From NCBI RefSeq assembly GCF_000300235.2, contig NZ_CP004388.1, positions 2,576,501-2,640,500 of the forward strand: a DNA stretch of 64,000 nt, given 5' to 3'. Both the position numbers and the translations under genes were made by a program. The stretch's first letter is position 1. Each line of letters starts with the position of its first letter. Below the pieces are notes generated by a model, which made no database searches, was not told the DNA's origin, and saw only the letters and a program-made list of their open reading frames with translations. Shown here one piece after another: positions 18,263 through 27,517 of the stretch. The stretch comes from Thalassospira xiamenensis M-5 = DSM 17429. GTDB taxonomy: Bacteria > Pseudomonadota > Alphaproteobacteria > Rhodospirillales > Thalassospiraceae.

Positions 18263-19579
18263 TTAGCCTCCGATTGATCCACGCCCGATGCAGGAATAGC
18301 TGAAACCCTGTTCTGCCATCTCGCCGGGGTCATATACATTTCGCAAATCCACCACGATCGGGTGTTTCAGCGCAGATTTGATGCGATCCAGATCCATCCC
18401 GCGGAACTCGTTCCATTCGGTCAGAACCACCATCGCATCGGCACCTTCAAGGGTGTCAAAGGCGGTATCGCAATAAATTATGTCTTCAAGAAGCTTTTTT
18501 GCTTCTGTCATGGCTTCCGGGTCATAGGCCTTGACCGTTGCGCCCGCCGCAATCAGGGCTGGCACGATATCAAGGCTTGGCGCATCGCGCATATCATCGG
18601 TATTAGGTTTGAACGCCAGCCCGAGGATACCGATGGTTTTGCCCGAAACCGAGCCACCACAGGCCGAAATGATGCGATCAGCCATGGCCTTTTTGCGCTG
18701 CGCATTTACATCGACCACAGTTTCAATAATGCGCAGCGGGCTGTTATGTTCCTGTGCGGTGCGTACCAGCGCCAAAGTATCTTTCGGGAAGCATGACCCG
18801 CCATAACCCGGCCCGGGATGCAGGAATTTCTTTCCGATACGTCCGTCAAGCCCGATACCGCGCGCAACATCATGAACGTCGGCACCAACCTTTTCACAAA
18901 GATCGGCGATTTCGTTGATGAAGGTGATTTTGGCTGCAAGGAAGGTATTGGCCGCGTATTTGATCATTTCCGACGTTTCGCGCGAGGTGAAGACAATCGG
19001 TGTTTCAATCAGATAAAGCGGACGATAAAGATCACGCATCACGTCACGGGCGCGTTCGTCGGTCGTTCCGATCACAACACGATCCGGCCGCATGAAATCA
19101 CCAATTGCGGACCCTTCGCGCAGGAATTCGGGGTTGGAAACCACCGCAAATTCCGCATCCGGTCGCCGTTCACGAATAATGCGTTCGACTTCGCGCCCCG
19201 TGCCGACCGGTACGGTCGATTTGGTCACGATGACGGTAAAGCCTTCCATTGCGTCTGCAATTTCTTCGGCTGCGGCATAAACGTAGCTGAGATCGGCGTG
19301 ACCATCACCACGACGGGTCGGCGTGCCAACGGCAATAAAGATCGCCTCGGCACCTTTCACGCCTTCCTTAAGGTCGGTCGTGAATGTCAGACGCCCCGCC
19401 TTGACGTTATTTTCAACAAGAACATCAAGGCCCGGTTCGTAGATCGGCATGATGCCGTCTTCAAGACGGGCAATCTTTGCTTCGTCCTTATCAACACAGA
19501 TAACGTCAGTGCCAAATTCCGAGAAGCAGGCACCAGAAACTAGGCCCACATATCCGGTCCCAATCATTGCTATACGCAT
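18263..19579 (-). CDS. ugd: UDP-glucose 6-dehydrogenase
   Basis: It oxidises UDP-glucose to UDP-glucuronate with NAD, in two steps. The 438-residue protein starts MRIAMIGTGYVGLVSGACFS, the NAD-binding Rossmann loop. The catalytic Cys lies in PGPGYGGSCFPKDTLAL, and the family C-terminal segment GKTIGILGLAFKPNTDDMRD is present. I place the start at 19579 because this is the usual N-terminus; the frame extends upstream without coding character. It ends 9 bases before the phosphomutase start and follows galU, the enzyme making its substrate. Confidence 0.96.
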   Translation of the reverse strand: MRIAMIGTGYVGLVSGACFSEFGTDVICVDKDEAKIARLEDGIMPIYEPGLDVLVENNVKAGRLTFTTDLKEGVKGAEAIFIAVGTPTRRGDGHADLSYVYAAAEEIADAMEGFTVIVTKSTVPVGTGREVERIIRERRPDAEFAVVSNPEFLREGSAIGDFMRPDRVVIGTTDERARDVMRDLYRPLYLIETPIVFTSRETSEMIKYAANTFLAAKITFINEIADLCEKVGADVHDVARGIGLDGRIGKKFLHPGPGYGGSCFPKDTLALVRTAQEHNSPLRIIETVVDVNAQRKKAMADRIISACGGSVSGKTIGILGLAFKPNTDDMRDAPSLDIVPALIAAGATVKAYDPEAMTEAKKLLEDIIYCDTAFDTLEGADAMVVLTEWNEFRGMDLDRIKSALKHPIVVDLRNVYDPGEMAEQGFSYSCIGRGSIGG

Positions 19580-19605
19580 TAATACATAACCCCAGTCGAT
19601 GTTTC

Positions 19606-19631
19606 GGCAGGAGTCTGTCCCGGCTCCTGCC
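19606..19631. other. Hairpin in the galU-ugd spacer
   Basis: GGCAGGAG and CTCCTGCC form a perfect 8-base stem with a 10-base loop between galU and ugd. It has no T run on either strand, so it is more likely an RNA processing or attenuation element than a terminator. Confidence 0.45.
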
Positions 19632-19653
19632 AAAATACATTAAGTGAATTCTA

Positions 19654-20541
19654 TTATTCCGCAGCTTCGCCGGCGGCGAATTCGTGAATAAGATTGCGAA
19701 CGTCATCACGCATGTCTTCGCGTGCCAGCGCGAAAGACATGGTGGCCTTCAGGAAACCGATCTTGTTGCCGCAGTCAAAACGACGGCCTTCGAAGCGATA
19801 GCCGTAAAACGGAACTTTTCCAATCATGGCCGCAAGCGCATCCGTAAGCTGGATTTCATTGCCCGCACCGCGCGGAATATTCTCAAGGACTTCAAAGATA
19901 CCCGGATCAAGGATGTAGCGGCCAATCGCCGACAAGGTCGATGGCGCGTCTTCGGGCTTGGGCTTTTCAACCATGCCGCAGGCGCTGACCAGTCGGCCAT
20001 TGGTGCCTTCGACTTCAAGCACGCCGTAACGCTGGGTTTCCTCGCGCGGGACGTCCATAACGGCAACCATATTGCCACCCGTCCGGCCATAGCTTTCGAC
20101 CATCTGCTTCATGCAAGGCACTTTTGACTGGATCAGGTCATCGGCCAGAAGAACGACGAAGGGCTCGTCACCGACAAGAGATTTGGCGCACAATACGGCA
20201 TGACCAAGCCCCAGAGGATTGCCCTGACGGGTATAGGTCACACGACCATTTTCCGGGATCATCGCAAGCGAGGTTTCAAGCGCATCATGTTTGCCGCGCT
20301 CCATCAGGATCGCTTCGAGTTCGGCAGAACGGTCGAAATGGTCTTCGATTGCGGTTTTGCCACGACCGGTTACGAAGATGAATTCTTCGATGCCCGCCGC
20401 GATTGCCTCTTCAACAGCATATTGAATAAGCGGCTTGTCTACCACTGGCAGCATTTCCTTAGGCATTGCCTTGGTTGCTGGCAAAAAACGGGTTCCCATA
20501 CCCGCAACCGGGAATACAGCCTTTTTGATTCGCTTCGACAT
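19654..20541 (-). CDS. galU: UTP--glucose-1-phosphate uridylyltransferase
   Basis: GalU makes UDP-glucose from glucose 1-phosphate and UTP. The 295-residue protein begins MSKRIKKAVFPVAGMGTRFL, with the nucleotide-binding GMGTRFLPATKAMPKEMLP loop complete. AVLCAKSLVGDEPFVVLLAD holds the metal-binding Asp. The start has AGAGGA 8 bases upstream; a more distal ATG at 20571 is in frame without one. It is the first gene of galU-ugd-phosphomutase, which together supply UDP-glucose and UDP-glucuronate for exopolysaccharide, lipopolysaccharide or glycolipid. Confidence 0.96.
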   Translation of the reverse strand: MSKRIKKAVFPVAGMGTRFLPATKAMPKEMLPVVDKPLIQYAVEEAIAAGIEEFIFVTGRGKTAIEDHFDRSAELEAILMERGKHDALETSLAMIPENGRVTYTRQGNPLGLGHAVLCAKSLVGDEPFVVLLADDLIQSKVPCMKQMVESYGRTGGNMVAVMDVPREETQRYGVLEVEGTNGRLVSACGMVEKPKPEDAPSTLSAIGRYILDPGIFEVLENIPRGAGNEIQLTDALAAMIGKVPFYGYRFEGRRFDCGNKIGFLKATMSFALAREDMRDDVRNLIHEFAAGEAAE

Positions 20542-20655
20542 GCCTTTTTTCCTCTGTTTTGACCGCGTCATACCCGCCTCATTCGCATTCGGCCAATCTT
20601 ATGCTTCTGCCACATTTCAAGAACGCGGATCAAGCGAGTGCGCTGTTTGTTCAGT

Positions 20656-21465
20656 TCAATCTTTAAAAAGCTGTAACAGGAGGCTCCGGGCCGCATTGAT
20701 TTTGGATGCAAGATAATCTGATCCGCCATGATCCGGGTGAACTGCCTTGATCAGGACCTGATAGGCCCGATTAATCTCCTCGCGGGTCGCCTGTTCGGAA
20801 ACACCAAGGATTCTTCGGGCCTCACCTGCATTCATCTCTCCGCTGCGAAATCCACTGTCAGCTTGCTCGTAATCGTTTCCGGCACGGCCGTTTCCATTAT
20901 CATTTTCATCCCGGGACGCCTGCCAGTTCTGCCATCCTGAACAATCCGGTCGGCGTTCCAGATAGGTTTCCAGAACAGTCTGGCTTTGATCTTGTGCGCC
21001 GCAACATTCAACATAAAGCACGCGCATCTCGTCAACCCCGAGCGTATCCAGATCCCGCCCAATCATCGAGCCGCGCACGATTGTGCCAGCCAGTTGACCG
21101 CTGTCGTGATCAAGATACATGCGCAGATAATCCGTTTTTATCTCCGATACCCGTCCTGAACCGGCAGACGCACGCCCGGAAGGCCTGCCGCCGCCAGAGC
21201 GGGCAAAACCGAACATCCTGCGCAATAATGGCCACAATAAGCCAATTTTGAGGATTCTAGAGAGGAAGGGTATGGCAGCAACAAGGGCGGCAACCATGGC
21301 CGCAAGCTTTCCGGTCAGAAGCAACCACGCTGCCAGCACGCCCAGCGACAGAACGGCGACCCACATCCCGATCTTTCTGACGTGCTTTGGCTCGGCTGAC
21401 GATAACCATCTGATGATAAATCCGGCAGCAACGAAAAGCCCTATCCCCAACAAGAACCATTGCAT
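20656..21465 (-). CDS. Membrane-anchored J-domain protein
   Basis: A 269-residue protein with two or three hydrophobic segments in the first 80 residues and a J domain in the last 60. The J domain starts at MNAGEARRILGVSEQATREE and keeps the HPD tripeptide at about residues 243-245 (VHPDHGG), so it should stimulate a DnaK-type ATPase. The central region (about 105-205) is a soluble linker ending in an Asp/Asn/Gly-rich stretch. The layout resembles TIM14-like or DjlA-type co-chaperones with the domain in the cytoplasm. Its ATG overlaps the stop of the VWA-like gene by one base (TAATG), showing translational coupling. Confidence 0.85.
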   Translation of the reverse strand: MQWFLLGIGLFVAAGFIIRWLSSAEPKHVRKIGMWVAVLSLGVLAAWLLLTGKLAAMVAALVAAIPFLSRILKIGLLWPLLRRMFGFARSGGGRPSGRASAGSGRVSEIKTDYLRMYLDHDSGQLAGTIVRGSMIGRDLDTLGVDEMRVLYVECCGAQDQSQTVLETYLERRPDCSGWQNWQASRDENDNGNGRAGNDYEQADSGFRSGEMNAGEARRILGVSEQATREEINRAYQVLIKAVHPDHGGSDYLASKINAARSLLLQLFKD

Positions 21466-22235
21466 TATCGGGGTTTCCGCAGTTGGGAGCCCAGCAGTTT
21501 GACATCCTGCGATGATGTTTTATGGCCGTATTCCTCGAGCGCGTTGATCCCGCCAACCGCATAACTTGCAACCGCGCCAAGCAAATCGCGTAAACGGTCT
21601 GCTGCGCTGGCATCAAAACGGGCAAAAGCACCACCGGTGATCCGGGCAATTTCGCGGAAGGCAGTCTCGGCTTTCACGTCATATCCTTCCTGAAACATGA
21701 ATGCCTTGATCCCCTTTAACGCCAGCTGCCCCGCCAGCCCGGCAAGATTATCGATATCTTCCTCGAGGCAATCCCCGACATAAATCAAGGCGTTGATCTT
21801 TTTATCCTTCGCCTGACTTTCAACATGGCCAAGCACCCGGGCAAGCTGTGTATGCCCCGCACGACAGGTGACTTTTGTCATGGAGTCACGCAACCTTGCC
21901 GCATCCCGATACCAGGCACTGGCCTTGCATTCCGAAATACCACGGAAGAAAACAAGCTGAATATCCAGTGTGCTGCCAATGCCTGCGACGGCATCAAACA
22001 TTTCAGCCTGCAGAACCGCAGCACTGTCCCAGCTTGGCTGACGGCTGGCCGTTGCATCCATCGCAAAGATCAAACGCCCCTGCGCAGGCCCAGAAGCCGG
22101 TGCAACAGCCGCCAAAGTGCGCGCCTGCTTCACAAAGGCGGTCACGTCTGTATGGTTTGAGACATCAGACGCAACATAGCTTTGCTGTTTGGCTTTTGTT
22201 TCGGGTGTCGATTTGTTTCCGGGCACGGCCACCAA
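21465..22235 (-). CDS. VWA-like domain protein in the mipZ operon
   Basis: A 256-residue soluble protein with a von Willebrand A-like fold. The first strand GRLIFAMDATASRQPSWD resembles a metal-ion-dependent adhesion site in which the usual DxSxS is DATAS, so the metal site may be altered. Later strands fit too: INALIYVGDCLEEDID and KGIKAFMFQEGYD. No signal peptide or membrane segment is seen. The start is not certain: TTG at 22235 opens the frame and GTGs follow at 22232 and 22226, with no good ribosome binding site. It lies between mipZ (43 bases upstream) and the J-domain gene (overlapping). Confidence 0.75.
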   Translation of the reverse strand: MVAVPGNKSTPETKAKQQSYVASDVSNHTDVTAFVKQARTLAAVAPASGPAQGRLIFAMDATASRQPSWDSAAVLQAEMFDAVAGIGSTLDIQLVFFRGISECKASAWYRDAARLRDSMTKVTCRAGHTQLARVLGHVESQAKDKKINALIYVGDCLEEDIDNLAGLAGQLALKGIKAFMFQEGYDVKAETAFREIARITGGAFARFDASAADRLRDLLGAVASYAVGGINALEEYGHKTSSQDVKLLGSQLRKPR

Positions 22236-22278
22236 CCATTTTTCAGGGCACTATCACCCTGATATAGGGGCGCTTATA

Positions 22279-23178
22279 TCAGATCGGCAACTCTTCGCCA
22301 TCTGCCGGTGTGAAGCCGATTATTTCAAGCAACGCACGAACTTCCTGCCGGGCTGCCATGTGCGACATGCTAAGCGGGATTCCTACCCCCTTCTCGCGAA
22401 GGTCAAGCAGGGTCAGACCTTTCAGGAACAATTCCCGGTAGATCACGCGTTCGCCAAAGCCGGGCGCCACACGGAACCGGATACGCGCTGCCAGCTTGTC
22501 GACGATTTCGGCGATATCACGTTTGTTGCGTGCATCAAGGTGTGACAGACGATTACGCATGACGATCCAGTCAATCGTACCGCCATCTACCGCTGCACGG
22601 CGTTTACGTGCATCCCAGACCATTTCGGCATAGATACTGGGTCCTTTGATATCAAGGGTGTCCGGATCGATCCGGGCGAGCATATCAAGATCAATATAGC
22701 TGTCATTAATCGGAGTTACCAGCGTATCGGCGCAGGAATGCGCAAGACGCGACAGGTAATTGTCACTGCCCGGGCAATCCATCACCACAAAATTGCAGCC
22801 CATCACCAGTTCGCCAAGGGCATTGGTGAAACGCTCCCGCTCGTCAAGCTTGGCGGCATTGCCATCATCAAGCTCGCTGCGGTAAATCGGACGATGATCC
22901 GGAACAGGCAGTTTCAGCTTTTTCTGTTCGTTAAATGAAATCCGGTTTTCAACATATCGGGTCAGTGTCCCCTGACGGGCGTCAATATCGAGCGAACCAA
23001 CGGAAAATCCCATTTTCATCAACGATACGATCAAATGCATCGCCGTTGTCGACTTTCCGGATCCACCTTTTTCGTTGCCAATCACGATCACATGGGCGCG
23101 CTTCGCGCCTGGCTGCTTGGCGGTAGCGATCTGCTGGCCTGCGCTTTCCCCGGTTGCGCTGGTCTCGTGCACCGTCAT
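22279..23178 (-). CDS. mipZ: MipZ division-plane positioning ATPase
   Basis: MipZ is a ParA-like ATPase that forms a polar gradient through ParB and blocks FtsZ ring formation away from midcell; it replaces MinCDE in many alphaproteobacteria. The 299-residue protein has a disordered N-terminus, then the deviant Walker A GNEKGGSGKSTTAMHL with the signature Lys, and FVVMDCPGSDNYLSRLAHS as Walker B and switch. The region GPSIYAEMVWDARKRRAAVD is a MipZ-specific insert; plain ParA proteins lack it. GGAG lies 9 bases before the ATG. It leads an operon with the VWA-like and J-domain genes. Confidence 0.92.
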   Translation of the reverse strand: MTVHETSATGESAGQQIATAKQPGAKRAHVIVIGNEKGGSGKSTTAMHLIVSLMKMGFSVGSLDIDARQGTLTRYVENRISFNEQKKLKLPVPDHRPIYRSELDDGNAAKLDERERFTNALGELVMGCNFVVMDCPGSDNYLSRLAHSCADTLVTPINDSYIDLDMLARIDPDTLDIKGPSIYAEMVWDARKRRAAVDGGTIDWIVMRNRLSHLDARNKRDIAEIVDKLAARIRFRVAPGFGERVIYRELFLKGLTLLDLREKGVGIPLSMSHMAARQEVRALLEIIGFTPADGEELPI

Positions 23179-23387
23179 TGAAGTTTGCTCCGTTATTCAG
23201 GCAATTTTCTGTCCCCAGGGCCGAAACCCTGCTTCCAATGAGCGTCTTTGCCCGTAAAAATCAAGAACAAAGAATTTCATTGAAGGCAAGTTGTCTACTG
23301 GCCCCTAGCCAATCTATCACCGTACAGGTAAAGATAGGAGTAGGGAAAAATGATTTCACCAGCAATAACATGAAGGAAGGACGCAAA

Positions 23388-24422
23388 GTGACCAATCGGG
23401 GGGCCCTTTGGGGTGGCGTAATTGCCGGCACTTTGATGATGACCGGAATGTCGTCTGCGAACGCGCAGGATGTTGGCGGGTTTGAGCAGATTCCAGCGGA
23501 TCAGAGCCCGCTTTCACTTAAATCCGATATACCGGTTACAACGGTCTTTCTGCGCCAATATCGCGAAAACAGCACCGTTTTTGTTGGTCGCTGGCTGTCG
23601 CCTGCGGCGGAAGGCAGTATCAAAGGCGCAAGCGATGATCTGTTTGTTGAAAGCGTTTTTTCGACTTCCGCCCCGGGCTTTGCCTTTAACAATGAAATGT
23701 CGTCCGAACAGCTTTTGGAGATGTTTGACGGATTACGCGGACGAAGTACCACCAATGGCATGAATTTCATGCAAGATACCCGATACGGGCCGATTGCAAT
23801 GACCCCCTTCATTCGCGCCGGTTCACAATGCGTGTCGTTTGTCGGTCAATGGAACCCGGATAAACCAACGGTGCGTGGCAGTCGCCTGCTTGGTTACTAT
23901 TGTGACCCGGTCGCGCGCCAGACCATGACAGATTTCACAGCCCCGCCTAAACAGCTTGATGCGGTTGATGCCCAGCTGTTCGGGGCTAATTTCTTTGCAC
24001 GGTTTGACGTGCAGCTTCCCGACGGTGTCGTGATCCCGTCAACGCAAGTAACCCCGGAAGTTGTCGAAACACCGTCACCAGCGGCACTTCCAGATAGCAA
24101 TACGACAGACACACCGTCCGAAGGATTACCGATCAGCACCAACTGGCAAGGATCACGCGGACAGGGAATGCTGAAATTTGATCAGCCCTCCGGCGAAGGC
24201 ACGATGATTATTGATAGTGACCTTCGCCATTGTGAAGGCATATGGCGGCATGATGGCGGCGCTTATCAAAGCAACACATTGCCGTTTGGCAGCTGGTATG
24301 TGTTCTGTGACGACGGGGCATCTGCACGTGGCCATTACACAAGCGAAGACCCCGGCAGTGTGACCGGCGAAGGTCAGGACAATCAGGGCCAGGCCGTTTA
24401 TTTCCGTCAGATCAACTCTTAA
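23388..24422 (+). CDS. Secreted hypothetical protein
   Basis: I do not recognise this 344-residue protein. It has a signal peptide ending near SSANA-Q. I choose GTG at 23388 because AAGGAAGG lies 7 bases before it; the ATG at 23370 overlaps that site. The mature part has a first domain to about residue 195 with two Cys (SQCVSF and YYCDP), a Pro/Thr-rich linker, and a C-terminal domain with a second Cys pair (LRHCEGIW and YVFCDDG). The ending GQGQAVYFRQI-like strand suggests a beta-rich fold. The pairing of Cys suits a periplasmic or extracellular protein. It diverges from mipZ. Confidence 0.72.
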   Translation: MTNRGALWGGVIAGTLMMTGMSSANAQDVGGFEQIPADQSPLSLKSDIPVTTVFLRQYRENSTVFVGRWLSPAAEGSIKGASDDLFVESVFSTSAPGFAFNNEMSSEQLLEMFDGLRGRSTTNGMNFMQDTRYGPIAMTPFIRAGSQCVSFVGQWNPDKPTVRGSRLLGYYCDPVARQTMTDFTAPPKQLDAVDAQLFGANFFARFDVQLPDGVVIPSTQVTPEVVETPSPAALPDSNTTDTPSEGLPISTNWQGSRGQGMLKFDQPSGEGTMIIDSDLRHCEGIWRHDGGAYQSNTLPFGSWYVFCDDGASARGHYTSEDPGSVTGEGQDNQGQAVYFRQINS

Positions 24423-24443
24423 GCCCCGGACAATTTTTTCAAC

Positions 24444-25577
24444 ATGACCACCGATATTCAAACCGTCATTATCGGCGCCGGCGTTGTCGGCCTTGCCTGC
24501 GCACGCGCCTTGGCCAAAGCCGGCCGGGAAGTTCTGATTATCGAACGTCACGATGCAATCGGAACCGAGACCAGCGCACGCAATAGCGAAGTCATCCATG
24601 CCGGCATTTACTATCCGAAAAACAGTCTGAAGGCGAGGTTCTGCGTGGCAGGACGCGATATGCTGTATCGCTATTGCGCAGAAAACGGCATTGATCATAA
24701 ACGAACCGGCAAACTGATTGTCGCAACCCACGACGATCAGATACCCGCCCTGCGCGACATTGAAAAACGGGCACATGAAAATGGGATCCATGACCTTGTC
24801 TGGCTTGACGGACATGACGCGATTGCGCGCGAACCGGCCCTGAATTGCGTGGCAGCCCTTGAAAGTCCGTCAACCGGCATTGTTGATTCCCATCAGCTGA
24901 TGGTGACCCTATTGGGCGAGGCAGAGGCAAACGGGGCAACTTTGGCACTTAATACCGATGTTGTGGCCGCGAAATTTGAAAATGGCATTTTTGCCATCGA
25001 AACGCGTGACCGCGACGGTCAGGAAATGAGCCTGACCTGTGCCGAGCTTCTGATCGCCGGGGGCCTGCATAGTCAGACATTGGCGCATAATTTTACCGGC
25101 CTGCCAGACCAGAGCATTCCGCCACAGCATTATGCACGCGGATGCTATTTCACGCTTTCGGGCAAGGCCCCCTTCTCCACCCTGATTTATCCGGCCCCCG
25201 AACAGGCGGGGCTTGGCATTCATCTGACCCTTGATCTGGGGGGACAGGCGCGTTTTGGCCCGGATGTGACCTGGGTTGAAGAACCGAACTATGACGTGCC
25301 CGAAGAAAAACGTGCGGGATTTGCAGCTGCCATTCGCAAATACTATCCGGCACTGGACGAAAATGCCCTTCAAACCGGTTATGCCGGCGTCCGACCAAAA
25401 ATTCAGGCACCGGGCGAAGCCGCCCGCGACTTTCTGATTTCGGATCGCGAAGCCCATGGCATTGATGGTCTGGTGATACTCTATGGCATTGAATCACCGG
25501 GATTGACGGCATGCCTTGCAATAGCGGACCATGTCGAAAATGTCCTTTCACGACCGCAGGCAAAGGCAGCGTCATGA
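24444..25577 (+). CDS. FAD-dependent oxidoreductase, LhgO (L-2-hydroxyglutarate dehydrogenase) type
   Basis: A 377-residue DAO-fold flavoprotein. The FAD-binding loop is VIIGAGVVGLACARALAKAG near the start, followed by the family marker SARNSEVIHAGIYYPKNSLK that is typical of L-2-hydroxyglutarate oxidase/dehydrogenases. The C-terminal LYGIESPGLTACLAIADHV caps the flavin site. The substrate is most likely a 2-hydroxyacid, with electrons passed to the membrane quinone pool, but related enzymes differ in substrate. Its stop overlaps the start of the next gene (ATGA), so the two are translationally coupled. Confidence 0.85.
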   Translation: MTTDIQTVIIGAGVVGLACARALAKAGREVLIIERHDAIGTETSARNSEVIHAGIYYPKNSLKARFCVAGRDMLYRYCAENGIDHKRTGKLIVATHDDQIPALRDIEKRAHENGIHDLVWLDGHDAIAREPALNCVAALESPSTGIVDSHQLMVTLLGEAEANGATLALNTDVVAAKFENGIFAIETRDRDGQEMSLTCAELLIAGGLHSQTLAHNFTGLPDQSIPPQHYARGCYFTLSGKAPFSTLIYPAPEQAGLGIHLTLDLGGQARFGPDVTWVEEPNYDVPEEKRAGFAAAIRKYYPALDENALQTGYAGVRPKIQAPGEAARDFLISDREAHGIDGLVILYGIESPGLTACLAIADHVENVLSRPQAKAAS

Positions 25578-26764
25578 TGGCAGAAGCAAACTGGCAAAAA
25601 GTACGCGATTTGAGCCGGGGAAAAGTTTCGGGCAAATTGACCAGCAATCCGCAAAGCAGATTTCGCTGGAAACGCAGCCTTGTCGCCTTTGGTTTGGTAG
25701 TTGGCAGCCTTTGCGCGCCTGTCACGTTGACAGCTCCGGTAAACGCCCAGCAGTTGGAGCCTTTCGTTCCGCCCCCCAACAGTCTTAGTTCACCGAGCAA
25801 GCGAAGCGAGGCAACCGGAACGGAAAAGCCGGATGTTCAGTTTGCCGATGAAATGCGAAATTTCGTCATTCAGCTTAGCCGGTGGGCGAAATCCTATCGC
25901 AGCGATTTTTCGATCATTGCCCTTAATGGTCTGGAACTGACGGAATATCTTGAAACCACGCTGTTTGCATCGCGCGGGACGGCAGAGCCTGCACGCAATT
26001 ATCTGCGTGCGCTTGACGGTATCATGATCGAAGCCCCGTTTTACGGTTTCGATAAATATGGCGAGCCCACAGATAGCGAGGAAACCAAATATATCCTTGG
26101 CTATCTGGATCGTCTGAAATCATCCGGGCTTGAATATTTCGCGCTGGACTACACCGATAAAAGCGATGCACAGCAGGCCGCACGCCAGAAGTTGCGGGAC
26201 CTTAACGCACTTTATTACGCGGCTCCGCCGCCCGATAAGCAGCTTTCGACATTGGCGAAGGTACCGCGCACACCAATTGGCGCGAACCCGCATATCATCG
26301 ATAATATTCGCGAAGCCAAAAATTACGCGATCGTGCTCGACAGCTCACCTTATGGAACCAAGGACGCGTTTACCGACGCAATGATCGACACCAATTACGA
26401 TGTCCTGATCATTGATCCGTTCCATCGCGGCACGATCCCGCTGACCTATGACGACATGAAGCGTCTGCGCTATAAAAAAGTCGGCACGCCGCGCACCATC
26501 CTTGCCTATCTGAATATCGGAACGGCTGAAACATATCGCTACTACTGGCAGAATAACTGGCGTGCGGGCAGCCCTGAATTCATCGGCGAAGGCAACCTTG
26601 ATGCGCGCTGGGGGCAGGAACACCATGTCTATTACTGGTCACAGGCATGGCAGAATATTCTGTTCGGCAGCGAAAACAGCTATCTGGGCGGTATCATGAA
26701 GCTTGGGTTTGATGGTGTGGTGCTGGGCGGGCTGAATGAATATAGCTGGTGGCTGGATTACTAG
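25574..26764 (+). CDS. Secreted TM1410/GH114-like protein
   Basis: About 396 residues with a signal sequence ending near VNAQQ (about residue 50 from this ATG). The rest resembles the TM1410 group related to GH114 endo-alpha-1,4-polygalactosaminidases, a TIM barrel: VLDSSPYGTKDAFTDAMIDT, then VLIIDPFHRGTIPLTYDDMK, RTILAYLNIGTAETYRYYW and GGIMKLGFDGVVLGGLNEY. From memory, close members end that last strand in an acidic residue; here it reads VVLGGLNEY, so activity is doubtful. A preceding domain (about residues 75-190) is unfamiliar. The start ATG overlaps the LhgO stop (ATGA). Confidence 0.7.
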   Translation: MMAEANWQKVRDLSRGKVSGKLTSNPQSRFRWKRSLVAFGLVVGSLCAPVTLTAPVNAQQLEPFVPPPNSLSSPSKRSEATGTEKPDVQFADEMRNFVIQLSRWAKSYRSDFSIIALNGLELTEYLETTLFASRGTAEPARNYLRALDGIMIEAPFYGFDKYGEPTDSEETKYILGYLDRLKSSGLEYFALDYTDKSDAQQAARQKLRDLNALYYAAPPPDKQLSTLAKVPRTPIGANPHIIDNIREAKNYAIVLDSSPYGTKDAFTDAMIDTNYDVLIIDPFHRGTIPLTYDDMKRLRYKKVGTPRTILAYLNIGTAETYRYYWQNNWRAGSPEFIGEGNLDARWGQEHHVYYWSQAWQNILFGSENSYLGGIMKLGFDGVVLGGLNEYSWWLDY

Positions 26765-26904
26765 ATCCTGATCATGGCCACCTGCGAATTCATCACAAAT
26801 CCGGGATATGCCGTCAGACCATTTGACGGTGACAGAGCAGATCGGGCAATCTTGCATCATTCCAAAACAATATGCCGCTGACAGGCAGCCCCCGGAGGTT
26901 TTGA

Positions 26905-27498
26905 ATGTCTACGCCCATCATCCATTATTTCTTTGTTCAGTCCCCCTGGTCGTTCTTCGGGTTCAACCGCGTTGTCGAAATCGCACGCAAACATGATACA
27001 CCGATCATCCATAAGCCATGCCGGGCAGCGGATGTCTGGCAACATGGCGGCGGTGTTCCCTTGGCGCAACGCCCCAAACCGCGCCAGGAATATCGCATGG
27101 TCGAAATGAAGCGCTGGGCAGACTTTTTGAACATTCCGGTCAATCTGAACCCTGCCGCGTTTCCGGTGGACGAAACACTGGCCGCGCGCACCATTATCGC
27201 GGTTCAGGACGAAGGCAAGGACCCGACCGGACTGATCCATACGCTGATGGGGGATGTCTGGCTTCGAGATCGCAATATTGCCGAGCCACAAGTCGTCCGC
27301 GAGGCGCTTGTGACGAACGGATTGTCGGGCGAATACATCGAACATGCCGATTATCCGGCGATTGCCAAAATTTATGATGCCAACAGCGAAGCTGCAAAAG
27401 CAGACAATATCTTTGGCGTTCCAACATATTTTGCCAATGGCGAAATGTTCTGGGGACAGGACCGGCTCGATTTTCTTGATCGCGCACTTGCGAAGTAA
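26905..27498 (+). CDS. 2-hydroxychromene-2-carboxylate isomerase family protein (kappa-GST fold)
   Basis: A 197-residue DsbA-fold protein of the HCCA isomerase / kappa glutathione transferase family: FFVQSPWSFFGFNRVVEIA at the start with the active-site Ser position, KRWADFLNIPVNLNPAAFPV, and the ending GVPTYFANGEMFWGQDRLDF. GGAGG precedes the ATG by 9 bases. It lies alone after the GH114-like gene and ends in a strong terminator. A paralogue lies at 35433. HCCA isomerases act in naphthalene-type degradation, but many chromosomal copies serve unknown glutathione-dependent reactions, and no aromatic pathway is near. Confidence 0.83.
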   Translation: MSTPIIHYFFVQSPWSFFGFNRVVEIARKHDTPIIHKPCRAADVWQHGGGVPLAQRPKPRQEYRMVEMKRWADFLNIPVNLNPAAFPVDETLAARTIIAVQDEGKDPTGLIHTLMGDVWLRDRNIAEPQVVREALVTNGLSGEYIEHADYPAIAKIYDANSEAAKADNIFGVPTYFANGEMFWGQDRLDFLDRALAK

Positions 27499-27517
27499 AG
27501 CATTCCGGTCATAACAG

